In this document: one piece after another, positions 33,240 through 42,268 of the stretch
How positions within the stretch are numbered: the stretch's first letter is position 1
Layout: every line of letters starts with the position of its first letter
NCBI GenBank assembly: GCA_964564865.1
Contig: CAZMDA010000012.1
Coordinates: forward strand, 1-64,000
Source: RBG-16-66-20 sp964564865
Lineage (GTDB): Bacteria; Pseudomonadota; Gammaproteobacteria; Burkholderiales; SG8-39
Direction: 5' to 3'
DNA length: 64,000 nt
Notes under the pieces: model-generated
Told to the model about the DNA's origin: nothing
The model's input: only the letters and a program-made list of their open reading frames with translations
Databases searched by the model: none
Translations under genes and position numbers: made by a program

Positions 33240-34223
33240 TCAGTCGGCCTTGGCGCCTGAATCCTTGACGACCTTCGCCCACTTCGCCATCTCCGAGCGG
33301 ATGTACGCGGCGAACGCCTCGGGAGTGCTGCCGAGGACCTCGAAACCCTGCTTCTCGAGCTGGTCGCGAACCTCCGGCCGGCGCAGGAACTTCATGATCT
33401 CCCCGTTCAGCCTGGCGACGAGGTCCTTCGGCGTGCCGGCAGGCGCGAGGACGCCGTACCAGGTTCCGACTTCGTAGCCGGGGATGCCGGACTCCGCGAT
33501 CGTCGGCACTTCGGGCGCAACCGGCGAGCGCCGCGAGGACGTCACGCCGAGCGCGACGAGCTTGCCGCTCTTGAGGTGCGGCAGCGCGACCGGCAGCCCC
33601 ACGATCGCGAGCACGATATGCCCCCCCAGCTGGTCGGCGAGCAGCGGCGCGGCGCCCTTGTAGGGCACGTGCGTCATGGTGACGCCGGCCATGGTGTTGA
33701 AGAGCTCGCTCGCCAGGTGCTGCGGCGTGCCGACGCCCGCGGAACCGTATGTCAGCTTCTCGCGCTTCGCCTTCGCCACCAGTTCCTTCACGCTGTTCAC
33801 CTGCAGGGACGGGTGGGCCACCAGGATCAGCGTCGACGAGGCCGTCAGCGCGATCGGCGCGAAGTTCGCGACCGTGTCGTACGGCATCTGCCGGTAGAGG
33901 CTGGCGTTGATCGAGTGCGTGCCGACGTTGCCCAGCAGCAGCGTATAGCCGTCGGGCGCCGCCTTCGCGACCACATCCGAGCCGATGTTGCCGCCTGCGC
34001 CGGCCCGGTTCTCGATCACCACCGGCTGGCCCAGGGAGTCGGTCAGGTCCTTGCCGATCGCGCGCGCGAGCACGTCGGATGGCCCGCCCGGCGGGAATGG
34101 GACGACCATCCGTATGGGCTTGGAGGGATAGACGCCCTGTGCAAGCGCGCCGCCCAGCCCGCAGGCGAGCATGGCGCCCAGCATGATTCGTCCTGCGAAT
34201 GCGGCTGCGTTCGTCATCCTCAT
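33240..34223 (-). CDS. Bug/TctC family periplasmic binding protein
   Basis: A 327-residue receptor with a signal peptide ending near GLGGALAQ and then GVYPSKPIRMVVPFPPGGPS. VVIENRAGAGGNIGSDVVAK is typical of the family. A GAGAGAG ribosome site lies 3-4 nt before the ATG at 34223. It follows hyuB by 25 bp, so hyuA-hyuB-Bug-Bug looks like one transcript controlled by the divergent LysR gene. It probably captures the HyuAB substrate or a related acid. No TctA/TctB partner is seen. Confidence 0.9.
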   Translation of the reverse strand: MRMTNAAAFAGRIMLGAMLACGLGGALAQGVYPSKPIRMVVPFPPGGPSDVLARAIGKDLTDSLGQPVVIENRAGAGGNIGSDVVAKAAPDGYTLLLGNVGTHSINASLYRQMPYDTVANFAPIALTASSTLILVAHPSLQVNSVKELVAKAKREKLTYGSAGVGTPQHLASELFNTMAGVTMTHVPYKGAAPLLADQLGGHIVLAIVGLPVALPHLKSGKLVALGVTSSRRSPVAPEVPTIAESGIPGYEVGTWYGVLAPAGTPKDLVARLNGEIMKFLRRPEVRDQLEKQGFEVLGSTPEAFAAYIRSEMAKWAKVVKDSGAKAD

Positions 34224-34248
34224 GTCCTCTCTCCCGTCGATGGAAGTC

Positions 34249-35805
34249 TCAACCGCGCCGCCGTTTGCGGCGCGGTCGCCCGAATCCCCCCCCGCCTGCC
34301 GTCTGCATGATCACCCGGTCGCCCTTCTTCAGCATCCAGTGCTCCGCGGGATCGATCGACTTGCCGTTCAGGTAGAGCCCGCCTGGCTTGCCGGGCTCGC
34401 CTCCGAACAGGCCCAGCGGTGCGGAGCGATAGCGCGTCATGATCATGGAGGCCATCATCGGCGAGTCGCCGACGGCCTCGATCTCGAAATGCAGCCCGTC
34501 CCCGCCGCGATGCCGGCCGGCGCCGCCGCTGCCCTTGCGGATCCTGCGCTCCACGACCCGCACCGGCGCCGATTGCTCGAAGATCTCGATGGGCGTATTG
34601 GACAGGTTCGAGGGAAACGACAGCATCGTATAGCCGTCGCGATGCCGGGCCGCGCCCTGGCCGGCGTTCATGAAGTTCACCGCGGCATAGGGGCGGCCGC
34701 GCTCCGCGCCGGTGAGCGTGATCGAGGAGTTCGACGCGCCCTCGGCGATGACCCGGTCGGGGAGCACCTTCGACAGGGCCATCATGATCGCCGGCACGCT
34801 CAGCTGCCCCACCATGCTGCGCCCCCCGCTCGCCGCCGGGTAGCGGGGATTGAAGATGGAGCCGAGCGGCGCCGAGGTGGTGATCGGCACGAAGCTGCCT
34901 TCGTTGTTCGGGATGTCGTTGCACAGGATGGCCTTGACCGCGTAGGCCGAGTAGGCAAATGCATAGATCGGCACGACGTTCACCGCCCGCGGCACCTGCG
35001 GGCTCGAACCGGCATAGTCGATCGACAATCGATCGCCCTTCACCGTCACCGCGCACCGGATGTGGATCGGCTCCTCGAATCCGTCGTGCTCGCTATGGCC
35101 GCGGTACACGCCGTCCGGCACCGCCCGGATCGCCTTGCGCATGCCCGCCTCGGAGCGCTGGCGGATCTCCGCGCTGAGCGCATCGAGGTCCACGTCGTCG
35201 AGCAGCGGGCGCAGCCGGTCTTCCAGCATCCGGCCCGCCGCCACCTGCGCGAGGATGTCGCCGATCGTCTGGTCGGGCACGCGCACGTTGCGCTCGATCA
35301 TCGCGAACACCGCTTCGTCCGGCTTGCCTGCGCGCATCAGCTTCAAGCGGGGGATCTGCAGGCCTTCCTCGAAGATCTCGCGGTTGCCGGCGTTGCGGAT
35401 GCGCCCGCCGATGTCCGGCATGTGGCTGACCACCCCGGCGAACGCCACAAGCCTGCGGCGATGGAAGATCGGCATCACCGTGCTCACGTCGTGGATGTGG
35501 CCCGCACCCATCCAGGGATCGTTGGTGATCATCACGTCGCCCGGCTTGAGCGTGTGGGCCGGGAACTTCGCCGTGAGGTGCCGCACCGTCGCAGGCAGCG
35601 TGCCGATGAACGAGGGGATCGACGCCGAGGATTGCGCGATCGAGCGGCCCTGGGGATCGGTCAGCAGCACCGCGAAGTCGTTCGCCTCGCGCACCAGCGT
35701 GGAGAACGAGGTGCGCACGAACGCCGCGGAGGCCTCGTCCACCATGCTGACCAGGCGCCGCCAGTGGATCTCGAGCGAGATCGGGTCGAAGGAAGCCTGC
35801 CTCAT
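34249..35805 (-). CDS. hyuB: Hydantoinase B/oxoprolinase family protein
   Basis: About 518 residues from the ATG at 35805; the frame stays open far upstream but that part is antisense to hyuA. The HyuB domain is clear: SFDPISLEIHWRRLVSMVDE at the N-terminus, MITNDPWMGAGHIHD, and a late PASGGRSMVG with TAGGGGFG. The start overlaps the hyuA stop as ATGA. With HyuA it forms an ATP-dependent cyclic amide hydrolase (N-methylhydantoinase, 5-oxoprolinase) or an acetophenone-carboxylase-like enzyme. The C-terminus is strongly basic (RRKRRRG). Confidence 0.92.
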   Translation of the reverse strand: MRQASFDPISLEIHWRRLVSMVDEASAAFVRTSFSTLVREANDFAVLLTDPQGRSIAQSSASIPSFIGTLPATVRHLTAKFPAHTLKPGDVMITNDPWMGAGHIHDVSTVMPIFHRRRLVAFAGVVSHMPDIGGRIRNAGNREIFEEGLQIPRLKLMRAGKPDEAVFAMIERNVRVPDQTIGDILAQVAAGRMLEDRLRPLLDDVDLDALSAEIRQRSEAGMRKAIRAVPDGVYRGHSEHDGFEEPIHIRCAVTVKGDRLSIDYAGSSPQVPRAVNVVPIYAFAYSAYAVKAILCNDIPNNEGSFVPITTSAPLGSIFNPRYPAASGGRSMVGQLSVPAIMMALSKVLPDRVIAEGASNSSITLTGAERGRPYAAVNFMNAGQGAARHRDGYTMLSFPSNLSNTPIEIFEQSAPVRVVERRIRKGSGGAGRHRGGDGLHFEIEAVGDSPMMASMIMTRYRSAPLGLFGGEPGKPGGLYLNGKSIDPAEHWMLKKGDRVIMQTAGGGGFGRPRRKRRRG

Positions 35806-37940
35806 TCGAACTCCCGAATCTCGACCAGCACCGAGTAGTCGTCGAGCACATCGACGCGCGCATCGACCGCGACGACCAGGGTGGATTCCCGCTCTTCGAG
35901 GATCAGCGGTCCCGCGATGCGCGTGCCCTGCCTCAGCGAATAGCGGTCGTGCACCGGGACCGCGCGGAACCGCTTCTCCAGCGGCAGATAGATCCTGCGC
36001 TTGCCCCGCGCCGACGACGCGCCGCCGGTCCGATCGTCGCCCCAGCGGAAGCGCCGGTTCACGATATCCGAGCGGCCAGTCAGCCGCCAGGTCATGACCT
36101 GCGGCAGCGCGCCGGGAACCAGGCTGCCGTACAGCTGCTTGTAGCGGCGCTCGAACTCGCGGATCAGCGCGGGCGCGAAGGCCGCCGTGATCCGCGTCGC
36201 GGGCAACGTGACCGGGACATTGTGCCCCTGGCCCGCGTAGCGCATCTCGGCGCCGATGAACCATTTCAGCGCGGCCTGCCTTGCGCCTGCAGAGGCGAGC
36301 TCGGCCTCGGCGTCCTTGCGCATGCCGGCGAAGGCGCGCGCGATCGCGGGCCAGTCGGTCTCGGACACCAGCGCCGGACTCGACCACGAGCGATCCACCC
36401 GCGCCGGCGCGGCGAGCAGCCCGAGGCAGGATCCGGCACCCGCCGCGATCGGCGCCAGCACCCGCGGAATCCGCAGATTGCGCGCCACGTCGACGGCATG
36501 CACCGGCCCGGCGCCGCCGGTCGCCACCATGGTGAAGTTGCGCGGGTCGTGGCCTTTCTCCGCGATGTGCACGCGCGCCGCCGCAGTCATGTTGCCGTTG
36601 ACGATGCCGCAGATTCCCCATGCGACGCTGGCGGGCGTCATCTTCAGCTTCGTTGCGAGCCGGCCCAGCGCCGCTTCGGCGAGATCCACGCGCAACGCCA
36701 TGGAGCCGCCGAGGAAGTTCTCCGGGTTCAGGTAGCCGAGCAGCAGGTCCGCATCGGTCACCGTGGCCTGCGCGCCGCCCAGGCCATAGCAGGCGGGTCC
36801 CGGCACCGCACCGGAGGACTCCGGGCCGACGTTCAGCAGCCCGAGGTCGTTGATGTGCGCGATCGACCCGCCGCCCGCGCCGATCTCGATCAGGTCGATG
36901 CTCGGGATCAGGACCGGCAGGCCGGATCCGCGCTTGAAGCGCGACACGCGCGAGCACTCGAAGCTGTGCGCGATGAGCGGTTCGCCGCCCACCGCGACGC
37001 AGGCCTTGGCAGTCGTGCCGCCCATGTCGAACGCGAGAACTTCGTCTATGCCGTTGTTGCGGGCGGCGTTGATCGCCGACAGCACGCCGCCCGCCGGGCC
37101 GGACTCGAGCAGCAGGACGGGATTCGAAGCCGCCGCCTTGCCGGAGGTGAAGCCGCCGCTGGAGAGCATGATCCTCAGCTGCGCCCGCGGCGCCAGCGCA
37201 CGCACGCGGGCGCCGAGGTTGCCGAGGTAGTCGGCGGTGAGCGGCTGCACGTAGGCGTTGCACGCCGTGGTCGACATGCGCTCGTATTCCCGGATCTCGC
37301 GCGCCACCGCCGACGAGATCGAGACCGCCAGCTTCGGGAACCGCTTGCGGATCGCCGCCTCGATCTGCCGCTCGTGCGCGTCGTTCACGTACGCGTGCAG
37401 CAGGCAGACCGCCACCGCCTCCAGCTTGAGTTTCGCGATGCTGTCGAGCATGCGGCGGATCGCGGCTGCCGAGAGCGGCTGCACCACGCCGCCGCGCACA
37501 TCCATGCGCTCCTCGACCTCCACGATGCGCGCGTCGGGAACCAGCGCGGCGGGGATCTCGAGGTTCAGGTCGTACATGTCGTAGCGCCACTCCCGGCCCA
37601 TGGCGAGCACGTCGCGCGCGCCCTTGGTCACGACGAGCCCGGTCCGCGCACCCTTGCGCTCGATCAGCGTGTTGGTCACGAGCGTGGTGCCGTGGACGAC
37701 CTCGACGACCTCGCCCTGCGACTTGCGGGCCGATTCGATCTGGCGCAGGAGGTCCTTGGTCACCGTGGTGACGGCTTCGCCGGGCGCATGCGGCGTGGTC
37801 AGGGTCTTGCCGACCCAGATTCGATCGCCGGGAGAGGCCACGGCGATGCCGTCGGTGAACGTGCCGCCGATGTCGACGGCGATCCTGACCGAGTGGCGCT
37901 TCGCGGCGGGCGGGCTGCCCTTGGCTGAGGTGGCGTTCAT
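35802..37940 (-). CDS. hyuA: Hydantoinase A/oxoprolinase family protein
   Basis: A 712-residue HyuA-type protein. The ATP-binding phosphate loop VRIAVDIGGTFTDGIAV is near the N-terminus, with HGTTLVTNTLIERKGA after it and a second nucleotide motif DMGGTTAKACV at about 300. It works with HyuB in ATP-dependent ring opening or carboxylation. First gene of the minus-strand unit and divergent from the LysR gene, with about 79 bp between. The exact substrate (hydantoin, oxoproline or a ketone) cannot be told from sequence. Confidence 0.92.
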   Translation of the reverse strand: MNATSAKGSPPAAKRHSVRIAVDIGGTFTDGIAVASPGDRIWVGKTLTTPHAPGEAVTTVTKDLLRQIESARKSQGEVVEVVHGTTLVTNTLIERKGARTGLVVTKGARDVLAMGREWRYDMYDLNLEIPAALVPDARIVEVEERMDVRGGVVQPLSAAAIRRMLDSIAKLKLEAVAVCLLHAYVNDAHERQIEAAIRKRFPKLAVSISSAVAREIREYERMSTTACNAYVQPLTADYLGNLGARVRALAPRAQLRIMLSSGGFTSGKAAASNPVLLLESGPAGGVLSAINAARNNGIDEVLAFDMGGTTAKACVAVGGEPLIAHSFECSRVSRFKRGSGLPVLIPSIDLIEIGAGGGSIAHINDLGLLNVGPESSGAVPGPACYGLGGAQATVTDADLLLGYLNPENFLGGSMALRVDLAEAALGRLATKLKMTPASVAWGICGIVNGNMTAAARVHIAEKGHDPRNFTMVATGGAGPVHAVDVARNLRIPRVLAPIAAGAGSCLGLLAAPARVDRSWSSPALVSETDWPAIARAFAGMRKDAEAELASAGARQAALKWFIGAEMRYAGQGHNVPVTLPATRITAAFAPALIREFERRYKQLYGSLVPGALPQVMTWRLTGRSDIVNRRFRWGDDRTGGASSARGKRRIYLPLEKRFRAVPVHDRYSLRQGTRIAGPLILEERESTLVVAVDARVDVLDDYSVLVEIREFE

Positions 37941-37994
37941 GCTGAGGAGGCAAGCCTAGAAGCGCGGCCGCCCTGCGAGCTAGAGGCATGTCAG

Positions 37995-38018
37995 GCAGAT
38001 CAGATATACTTTTTCTGC
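37995..38018. promoter_or_regulatory. Candidate LysR/hyuA divergent control site
   Basis: GCAGA (37995-37999) and TCTGC (38014-38018) form a dyad with a 14-bp centre. A TATACT -10-like box lies at 38005-38010, so a plus-strand transcript would begin at about the lysR ATG (38020), which has no Shine-Dalgarno sequence. The site lies in the short gap shared by lysR and hyuA. Weak evidence; no -35 box is clear. Confidence 0.35.
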
Positions 38019-38019
38019 T

Positions 38020-38958
38020 ATGTCCAACGCACGCGAAGTGACCGTCGACGAATGGAAGCTGTTCGTGCTCGTCGCCGAGGTCGGCAACCTGACGCGGACC
38101 GCGGCGCTGCGCGATACCGCCCAGCCGGTGATCAGCCGGCAGATCGCCCAGCTGGAGCGCAAGTGCGCGACCAAGTTGTTCGACCGCAACGGCCGGGGGG
38201 TATCGCTCACCGAGGGCGGCCGGCGCGCGCTGCCGCGGGTGAAAGCCTGGCTGCGGGAGGCCGACCAGATCCGCGCCGAGCTGCGCGCCGGGTCCACCTC
38301 CCCGGTCGGCACCGTGCGCATCGGCATGCTCGAGTCGATGGGGCCGATCCTCGCCGGCTTGCCGTTCCAGCGCATCCGGAAGGAGTTCCCCGGGATCCAG
38401 TTGCGCATGCGGGAAGCGTCGAGCGACCAACTCGCGGAGTGGGCGAAGACGGGGCAGATCGACATTGCCGTGCTGTTCCGGACCGAGCAGGACGCCGGGC
38501 CGGACGACCGGCCGGTGGCGAGAGTCCACACGGTCCTCGCCGGGCCGGCGAAGGATGCCCTTACCGCCCGGCGCACGGTCGCCTTCTCGGAGCTGGACGG
38601 GCTGCCGCTGGTGCTGCCGGTGGAAACCAACCTGCTGCGCAGGATCCTGCAGCATGCCGCCGACCGGCGCGGCATCACGCTCAATGTCGTGATGGAATGC
38701 GACTCGCTGGCGGCGCAGAAGGAAGCGGTCGCGCAGGGCGGCGGCTACACCATTCTCGGCGCCAACGCGGTTGTCCAGGAAGTCGCCGCCGGACGCCTGC
38801 AGGCGGCACGCATCGTTTCGCCCAGCTTCCATCGCCAGATGGCGCTGTGCATCTCGCCCCACCGCCCGCCCACGCTCGCCTGCCGCGTGGTGGCCGCGCT
38901 GATCCAGAGCTCGCTGGCCAAGCTCCTCACGGACCGCATGGCCGCGCCGAAGCCCTGA
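38020..38958 (+). CDS. LysR family transcriptional regulator
   Basis: A 312-residue LysR protein. The N-terminal winged helix reads VTVDEWKLFVLVAEVGNLTR with QPVISRQIAQLERKCATKLF, and an effector domain starts at about 95 (GTVRIGMLESMGPILAGL). It is divergent from hyuA, the classical position for a regulator of the adjacent operon, and so probably controls hyuAB and the two Bug genes. The start at 38020 lacks a ribosome site and may be leaderless. A GTG at 38038 is an alternative start. Confidence 0.9.
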   Translation: MSNAREVTVDEWKLFVLVAEVGNLTRTAALRDTAQPVISRQIAQLERKCATKLFDRNGRGVSLTEGGRRALPRVKAWLREADQIRAELRAGSTSPVGTVRIGMLESMGPILAGLPFQRIRKEFPGIQLRMREASSDQLAEWAKTGQIDIAVLFRTEQDAGPDDRPVARVHTVLAGPAKDALTARRTVAFSELDGLPLVLPVETNLLRRILQHAADRRGITLNVVMECDSLAAQKEAVAQGGGYTILGANAVVQEVAAGRLQAARIVSPSFHRQMALCISPHRPPTLACRVVAALIQSSLAKLLTDRMAAPKP

Positions 38959-38965
38959 GCGGCCG

Positions 38966-39931
38966 CTACCAGTCCACTTCCACGCCGCGGCCGCTGGCGC
39001 GCGCCGCGCTCACGGCGGCCTCGATGGCGGCGAGGTCCTGCGCGCCGTTGCCGAGGGACTTGTAGAGGGTGAACTCGTCGCGCGAGCGCCGGCCGGGATG
39101 GCGCCCGGTCAGGACTTCGCCCAGCTCGGCTCGCACGTGCTCCGGACCGATGGCGCCCGCCTTCAGTGCGTGGACGATATCGCCCGCCTCCCCGAGGGCA
39201 GCGGCGCGGCCGTCGACGAAGAGGGACGCAGCGGCGACCGTCTCCGGAAAGAGCTCCACGTGGACCGGCTTGCTCGAGCCGACCGCGTTGACATGGCAGC
39301 CGGGCTTGATCCATTCGCGCCGGATCATGGGCTCGGGCGAAGAGGTCAGGGTGCAAAGCACGTCCGCCTGGCGCACGGCGTCCTCCAGGGAGGGCGCGAG
39401 CTCCAGCCCGGCGGCCTCCGCGAACGCCTGCGCCTTGGCCGGCGTGCGCCCCCAGACCCGCAGCCGGGCCTTGGGGAACACGGTGCGCATGGCATCGACA
39501 TGGGCGCGCGCCTGCGGGCCGACGCCGACCAATGCGACCACGCGCGCGTCGGGATTGGCCAGCGTGCGCGAGGCGAGGCCGGACACCGCGGCGGTACGCA
39601 GCGCGGTGAGCGCGACCGAATCCGCGACGGCCAGCAAGCGGCCGGTGTCGCCGTCGTGCAGGAGCACCGAGCCCTGCAGCGGGTCCATGCCGAGCTTGCG
39701 GTTCGCCGGGCATACCACCATCTGCTTCAGCGCCCAGAGGCGCGGGCCGCTGCTGCGCATGGACGGCATCAGGGTCATGGAGCTGGCGCTGTCTTCGCTC
39801 GGCCGCATGCGCATGCGCAGCGGGTTGTAGTAGGCGCCGTTGGCGAGGTCGATGAAGTGGCGCTCCATCGCCGCGATGCACGTCGGCATGTCGAGCGCGG
39901 CGCGCACGTGGTCTCCGTTCAGCAGCAGCAT
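38966..39931 (-). CDS. Ornithine cyclodeaminase/mu-crystallin family protein
   Basis: About 321 residues from the ATG at 39931, chosen because the family start pattern (LLLNGDHVRAALDMPTCIAA) begins there; the frame is open to 40024. The NAD-binding motif VALVGVGPQARAHVDAM and INAVGSSKP-like HVNAVGSSKPVHVEL are typical. Members include ornithine and alanine-type dehydrogenases and ketimine reductases. Convergent with the LysR gene (7-bp gap) and divergent from the PLP lyase gene. A role in amino acid or imino acid conversion near HyuAB is plausible. Confidence 0.87.
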   Translation of the reverse strand: MLLLNGDHVRAALDMPTCIAAMERHFIDLANGAYYNPLRMRMRPSEDSASSMTLMPSMRSSGPRLWALKQMVVCPANRKLGMDPLQGSVLLHDGDTGRLLAVADSVALTALRTAAVSGLASRTLANPDARVVALVGVGPQARAHVDAMRTVFPKARLRVWGRTPAKAQAFAEAAGLELAPSLEDAVRQADVLCTLTSSPEPMIRREWIKPGCHVNAVGSSKPVHVELFPETVAAASLFVDGRAAALGEAGDIVHALKAGAIGPEHVRAELGEVLTGRHPGRRSRDEFTLYKSLGNGAQDLAAIEAAVSAARASGRGVEVDW

Positions 39932-40042
39932 GATTTCCTGGGCTCCAGAGTATGCGCAAACGCGCGGACCGGAATCTACCCGAGTGCCGCGTTGCGAACA
40001 ACGCATTGATTCGCAGGACGGCATGCTGACATACTAGGCAGC

Positions 40043-41230
40043 ATGAAAAAGCGAAGCCTTTCTCCCACGCGCCTCGTGCACGGCGGTCGCGAAGTCGCGG
40101 CCGAAGGCGGCCATCCGGTCAATCCGCCCGTCGTGCGCGCGAGCACGGCAGTGTTCGACAGCGTCTCGGCGTGGCGCGATGCGCGGGCGCGGCGGTCGCG
40201 CGACCGCATCTTCACCTATGGCGCGAAGGGCAATCCCACCGGCTATGCGCTGGAGGATCTCGTCTGCGAGCTGGAGGGCGGCTATCGCACGCGCCTGATG
40301 CCCACCGGGCTGGCGGCGATCGCGATGGCGTTCATTTCCTACCTCAAGCCGGGCGACCACGTCCTGATCTCCGACTGCGTCTACGAGCCTGCGCGGCGCT
40401 TCGCGACCGTTGATCTGGCCCGCCTCGGCATCCGCGCGACGTTCTTCTCCGCGACCGACCCGGACATCGAGGCGAAGATCGAGCCGGCCACGCGAATGGT
40501 GTACGTGGAGACGCCCGGTTCGCTCGTCTACGAGTTGACGGACCTGCCGCGGATCGCCGAGGTCACCCGGCGCCGCGGGCTGATTCTCGTGGCGGACAAC
40601 ACCTGGGGTTCGGGCATGCTGTACCGCCCGCTCGCGCTGGGCGCGGACGTCTCGGTCATGGCGGCGACGAAGTACCTGTCGGGCCATTCCGACGTCATGC
40701 TGGGAACGATCACCGCGAGCAAGGACACCTGGATGGAGATGACGGATGCGGCGGACGCCTGGGGAATGACGGTCGGCGCCGATGACGCCTACCTGGTGCT
40801 GCGCGGCATGCGCACGCTTGCGACGCGGATGGACGTGCACGAGGCCAATGCCCTCGCGCTCGCCCAGTGGCTGTCCGCGCGGCCGGAGGTGGCGACGGTG
40901 TTCTGCCCCGCCCTGCCCACGCATCCCGGGCACGAGATCTGGGCGCGCGACTGCCTTGGGACCAACGGTCTTCTTTCCGTGGAGCTTCGCGCCCGCGACC
41001 AGGCGTACGCCGATCGCTTCGTGGACGCATTGGAGCTGTTCTCCCTCGGCGCGTCCTGGGGGGGATACGAGAGCCTGGTCACCGTCACCGACATGCGCCG
41101 CGCTCGCTCGGTGGACAACTGGTCCGGCCGCGGCCCGGTGGTCCGTCTGCACGCCGGGCTGGAGGACGCGGCCGACCTCGTGCAGGACCTTGAGCGCGCC
41201 TTCGAGACCGCCGAGAAGCAGCGTCCCTAG
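40043..41230 (+). CDS. metC: Cystathionine beta-lyase-like PLP enzyme
   Basis: A 395-residue protein of the Cys/Met metabolism PLP family. It has YGAKGNPTGYALEDLVCELE near the N-terminus, the PLP-contact VADNTWGSGMLYRPLALGAD, and the catalytic Lys in MAATKYLSGHSDVMLG. The C-terminal SLGASWGGYESLV is typical of cystathionine beta-lyases. It cleaves C-S bonds, giving pyruvate, ammonia and a thiol. The ATG is 112 bp from the divergent cyclodeaminase-like start. Gamma-lyase activity cannot be excluded. Confidence 0.85.
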   Translation: MKKRSLSPTRLVHGGREVAAEGGHPVNPPVVRASTAVFDSVSAWRDARARRSRDRIFTYGAKGNPTGYALEDLVCELEGGYRTRLMPTGLAAIAMAFISYLKPGDHVLISDCVYEPARRFATVDLARLGIRATFFSATDPDIEAKIEPATRMVYVETPGSLVYELTDLPRIAEVTRRRGLILVADNTWGSGMLYRPLALGADVSVMAATKYLSGHSDVMLGTITASKDTWMEMTDAADAWGMTVGADDAYLVLRGMRTLATRMDVHEANALALAQWLSARPEVATVFCPALPTHPGHEIWARDCLGTNGLLSVELRARDQAYADRFVDALELFSLGASWGGYESLVTVTDMRRARSVDNWSGRGPVVRLHAGLEDAADLVQDLERAFETAEKQRP

Positions 41231-41242
41231 CCTGGGCGGCTT

Positions 41243-42217
41243 CTATTGGCGCGCTTCCGCCGGCGTCCGGGACCGTATGCGCCGCGAGAAGTCCGGGTCG
41301 CCCGAGTCGTCGCGCGCCCGCTCGCCGATGTCGGCCTCGCGCTCCACGTCGGCAAACGGACGCGTGTTGTCGATCAGGCCGATGCGGTGGAAGTACCGCG
41401 GCACGAACCCGGACAGCAGCAGCGACGCGGACCACGGCACGGGGCGCCCGGAGGCGCGGAGAATCCGCGCCACCTCGGTCGTGCAGTTGGCGAACAGGGT
41501 GTTGTAGAAGCGCGGCCGCTTCGCGACCGCGTTCATCTCCTCGACGTACTGGGCGAGCAGGCGCCGCCGCGTCGCGGGCGTCGTGGCGAGCCGGTAGCGG
41601 CGCACCGTCTCCCTGCGGATGCTGGTGCGGACGCGGACGACGTCGGTCTCCCGCGCGGCGATGACGATCAGCTCGAAGGACTTCATGAAACCCGCCAGGC
41701 TCGACCAGAACTCGTCGGTCTCGCGCCGGGTCTCGATCGAGAAGGCGAGCGGCTCGGCGCCGCGGAAGACGAAGCTCACCATCAGGTGCGCGATCCGCGG
41801 GTCGTCCCAGGTCGAGGTGAACAGGTCCACCGCCTCGAGCGCGTCCAGGTCGAACACCGCATCCTCCCAGCGCGGCTCGTAGTCGCGCCGTCCGCGCCAC
41901 TCGAATGCGCGCAGGTTGCGGATCGTGACGAGGTTCTCCTCGATCTCCCCGGTCGCCTGGCGTGCGTTCTCCTCCACCCATTGGCGCCGCGGCAGCGCGC
42001 GGATGGACGCCCACCAGATGGTCCAGAGCAAGATCGCCGCGGCGAACAGCGCATACGCGGCGAGCGGCTGCTCGGGCAGCAGCCAGGCCGTCGCGGCCGC
42101 GAACGCGATCCAGCCGGCGGCCCAGACCCCGGCATGCCGCGAGCGGCTGAAGTAGAAGTATGCCGCCGCGGAATGCAGCAGGCCGAGGAGGAGGATGCCG
42201 GCGCGGGCCCAGAACAT
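41243..42217 (-). CDS. DUF4105-type membrane protein
   Basis: A 324-residue protein with two to three hydrophobic segments in the first 75 residues and a large C-terminal domain. That domain has FDLDALEAVDLFTSTWDDPR, SFVFRGAEPLAFSIETRRE and YNTLFANCTTEVARIL, in which the conserved N-C-T-T points to the DUF4105 family, thought to be papain-like or amidase-like. It is probably anchored in the inner membrane with the large domain outside. Convergent with the PLP lyase gene (12-bp gap). Function unknown. Confidence 0.75.
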   Translation of the reverse strand: MFWARAGILLLGLLHSAAAYFYFSRSRHAGVWAAGWIAFAAATAWLLPEQPLAAYALFAAAILLWTIWWASIRALPRRQWVEENARQATGEIEENLVTIRNLRAFEWRGRRDYEPRWEDAVFDLDALEAVDLFTSTWDDPRIAHLMVSFVFRGAEPLAFSIETRRETDEFWSSLAGFMKSFELIVIAARETDVVRVRTSIRRETVRRYRLATTPATRRRLLAQYVEEMNAVAKRPRFYNTLFANCTTEVARILRASGRPVPWSASLLLSGFVPRYFHRIGLIDNTRPFADVEREADIGERARDDSGDPDFSRRIRSRTPAEARQ

Positions 42218-42268
42218 GCCGGTAGGGTCGCCGATCGGACCTTGCGCAAGACTTCCGGAGGACCGGGA

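Noticed and set aside
35806..38862. N-terminal extension of the hyuB frame
   Set aside because: The frame is open far upstream, but that part lies over hyuA and the LysR gene and has no domain; the ATG at 35805 overlapping the hyuA stop is the natural start.
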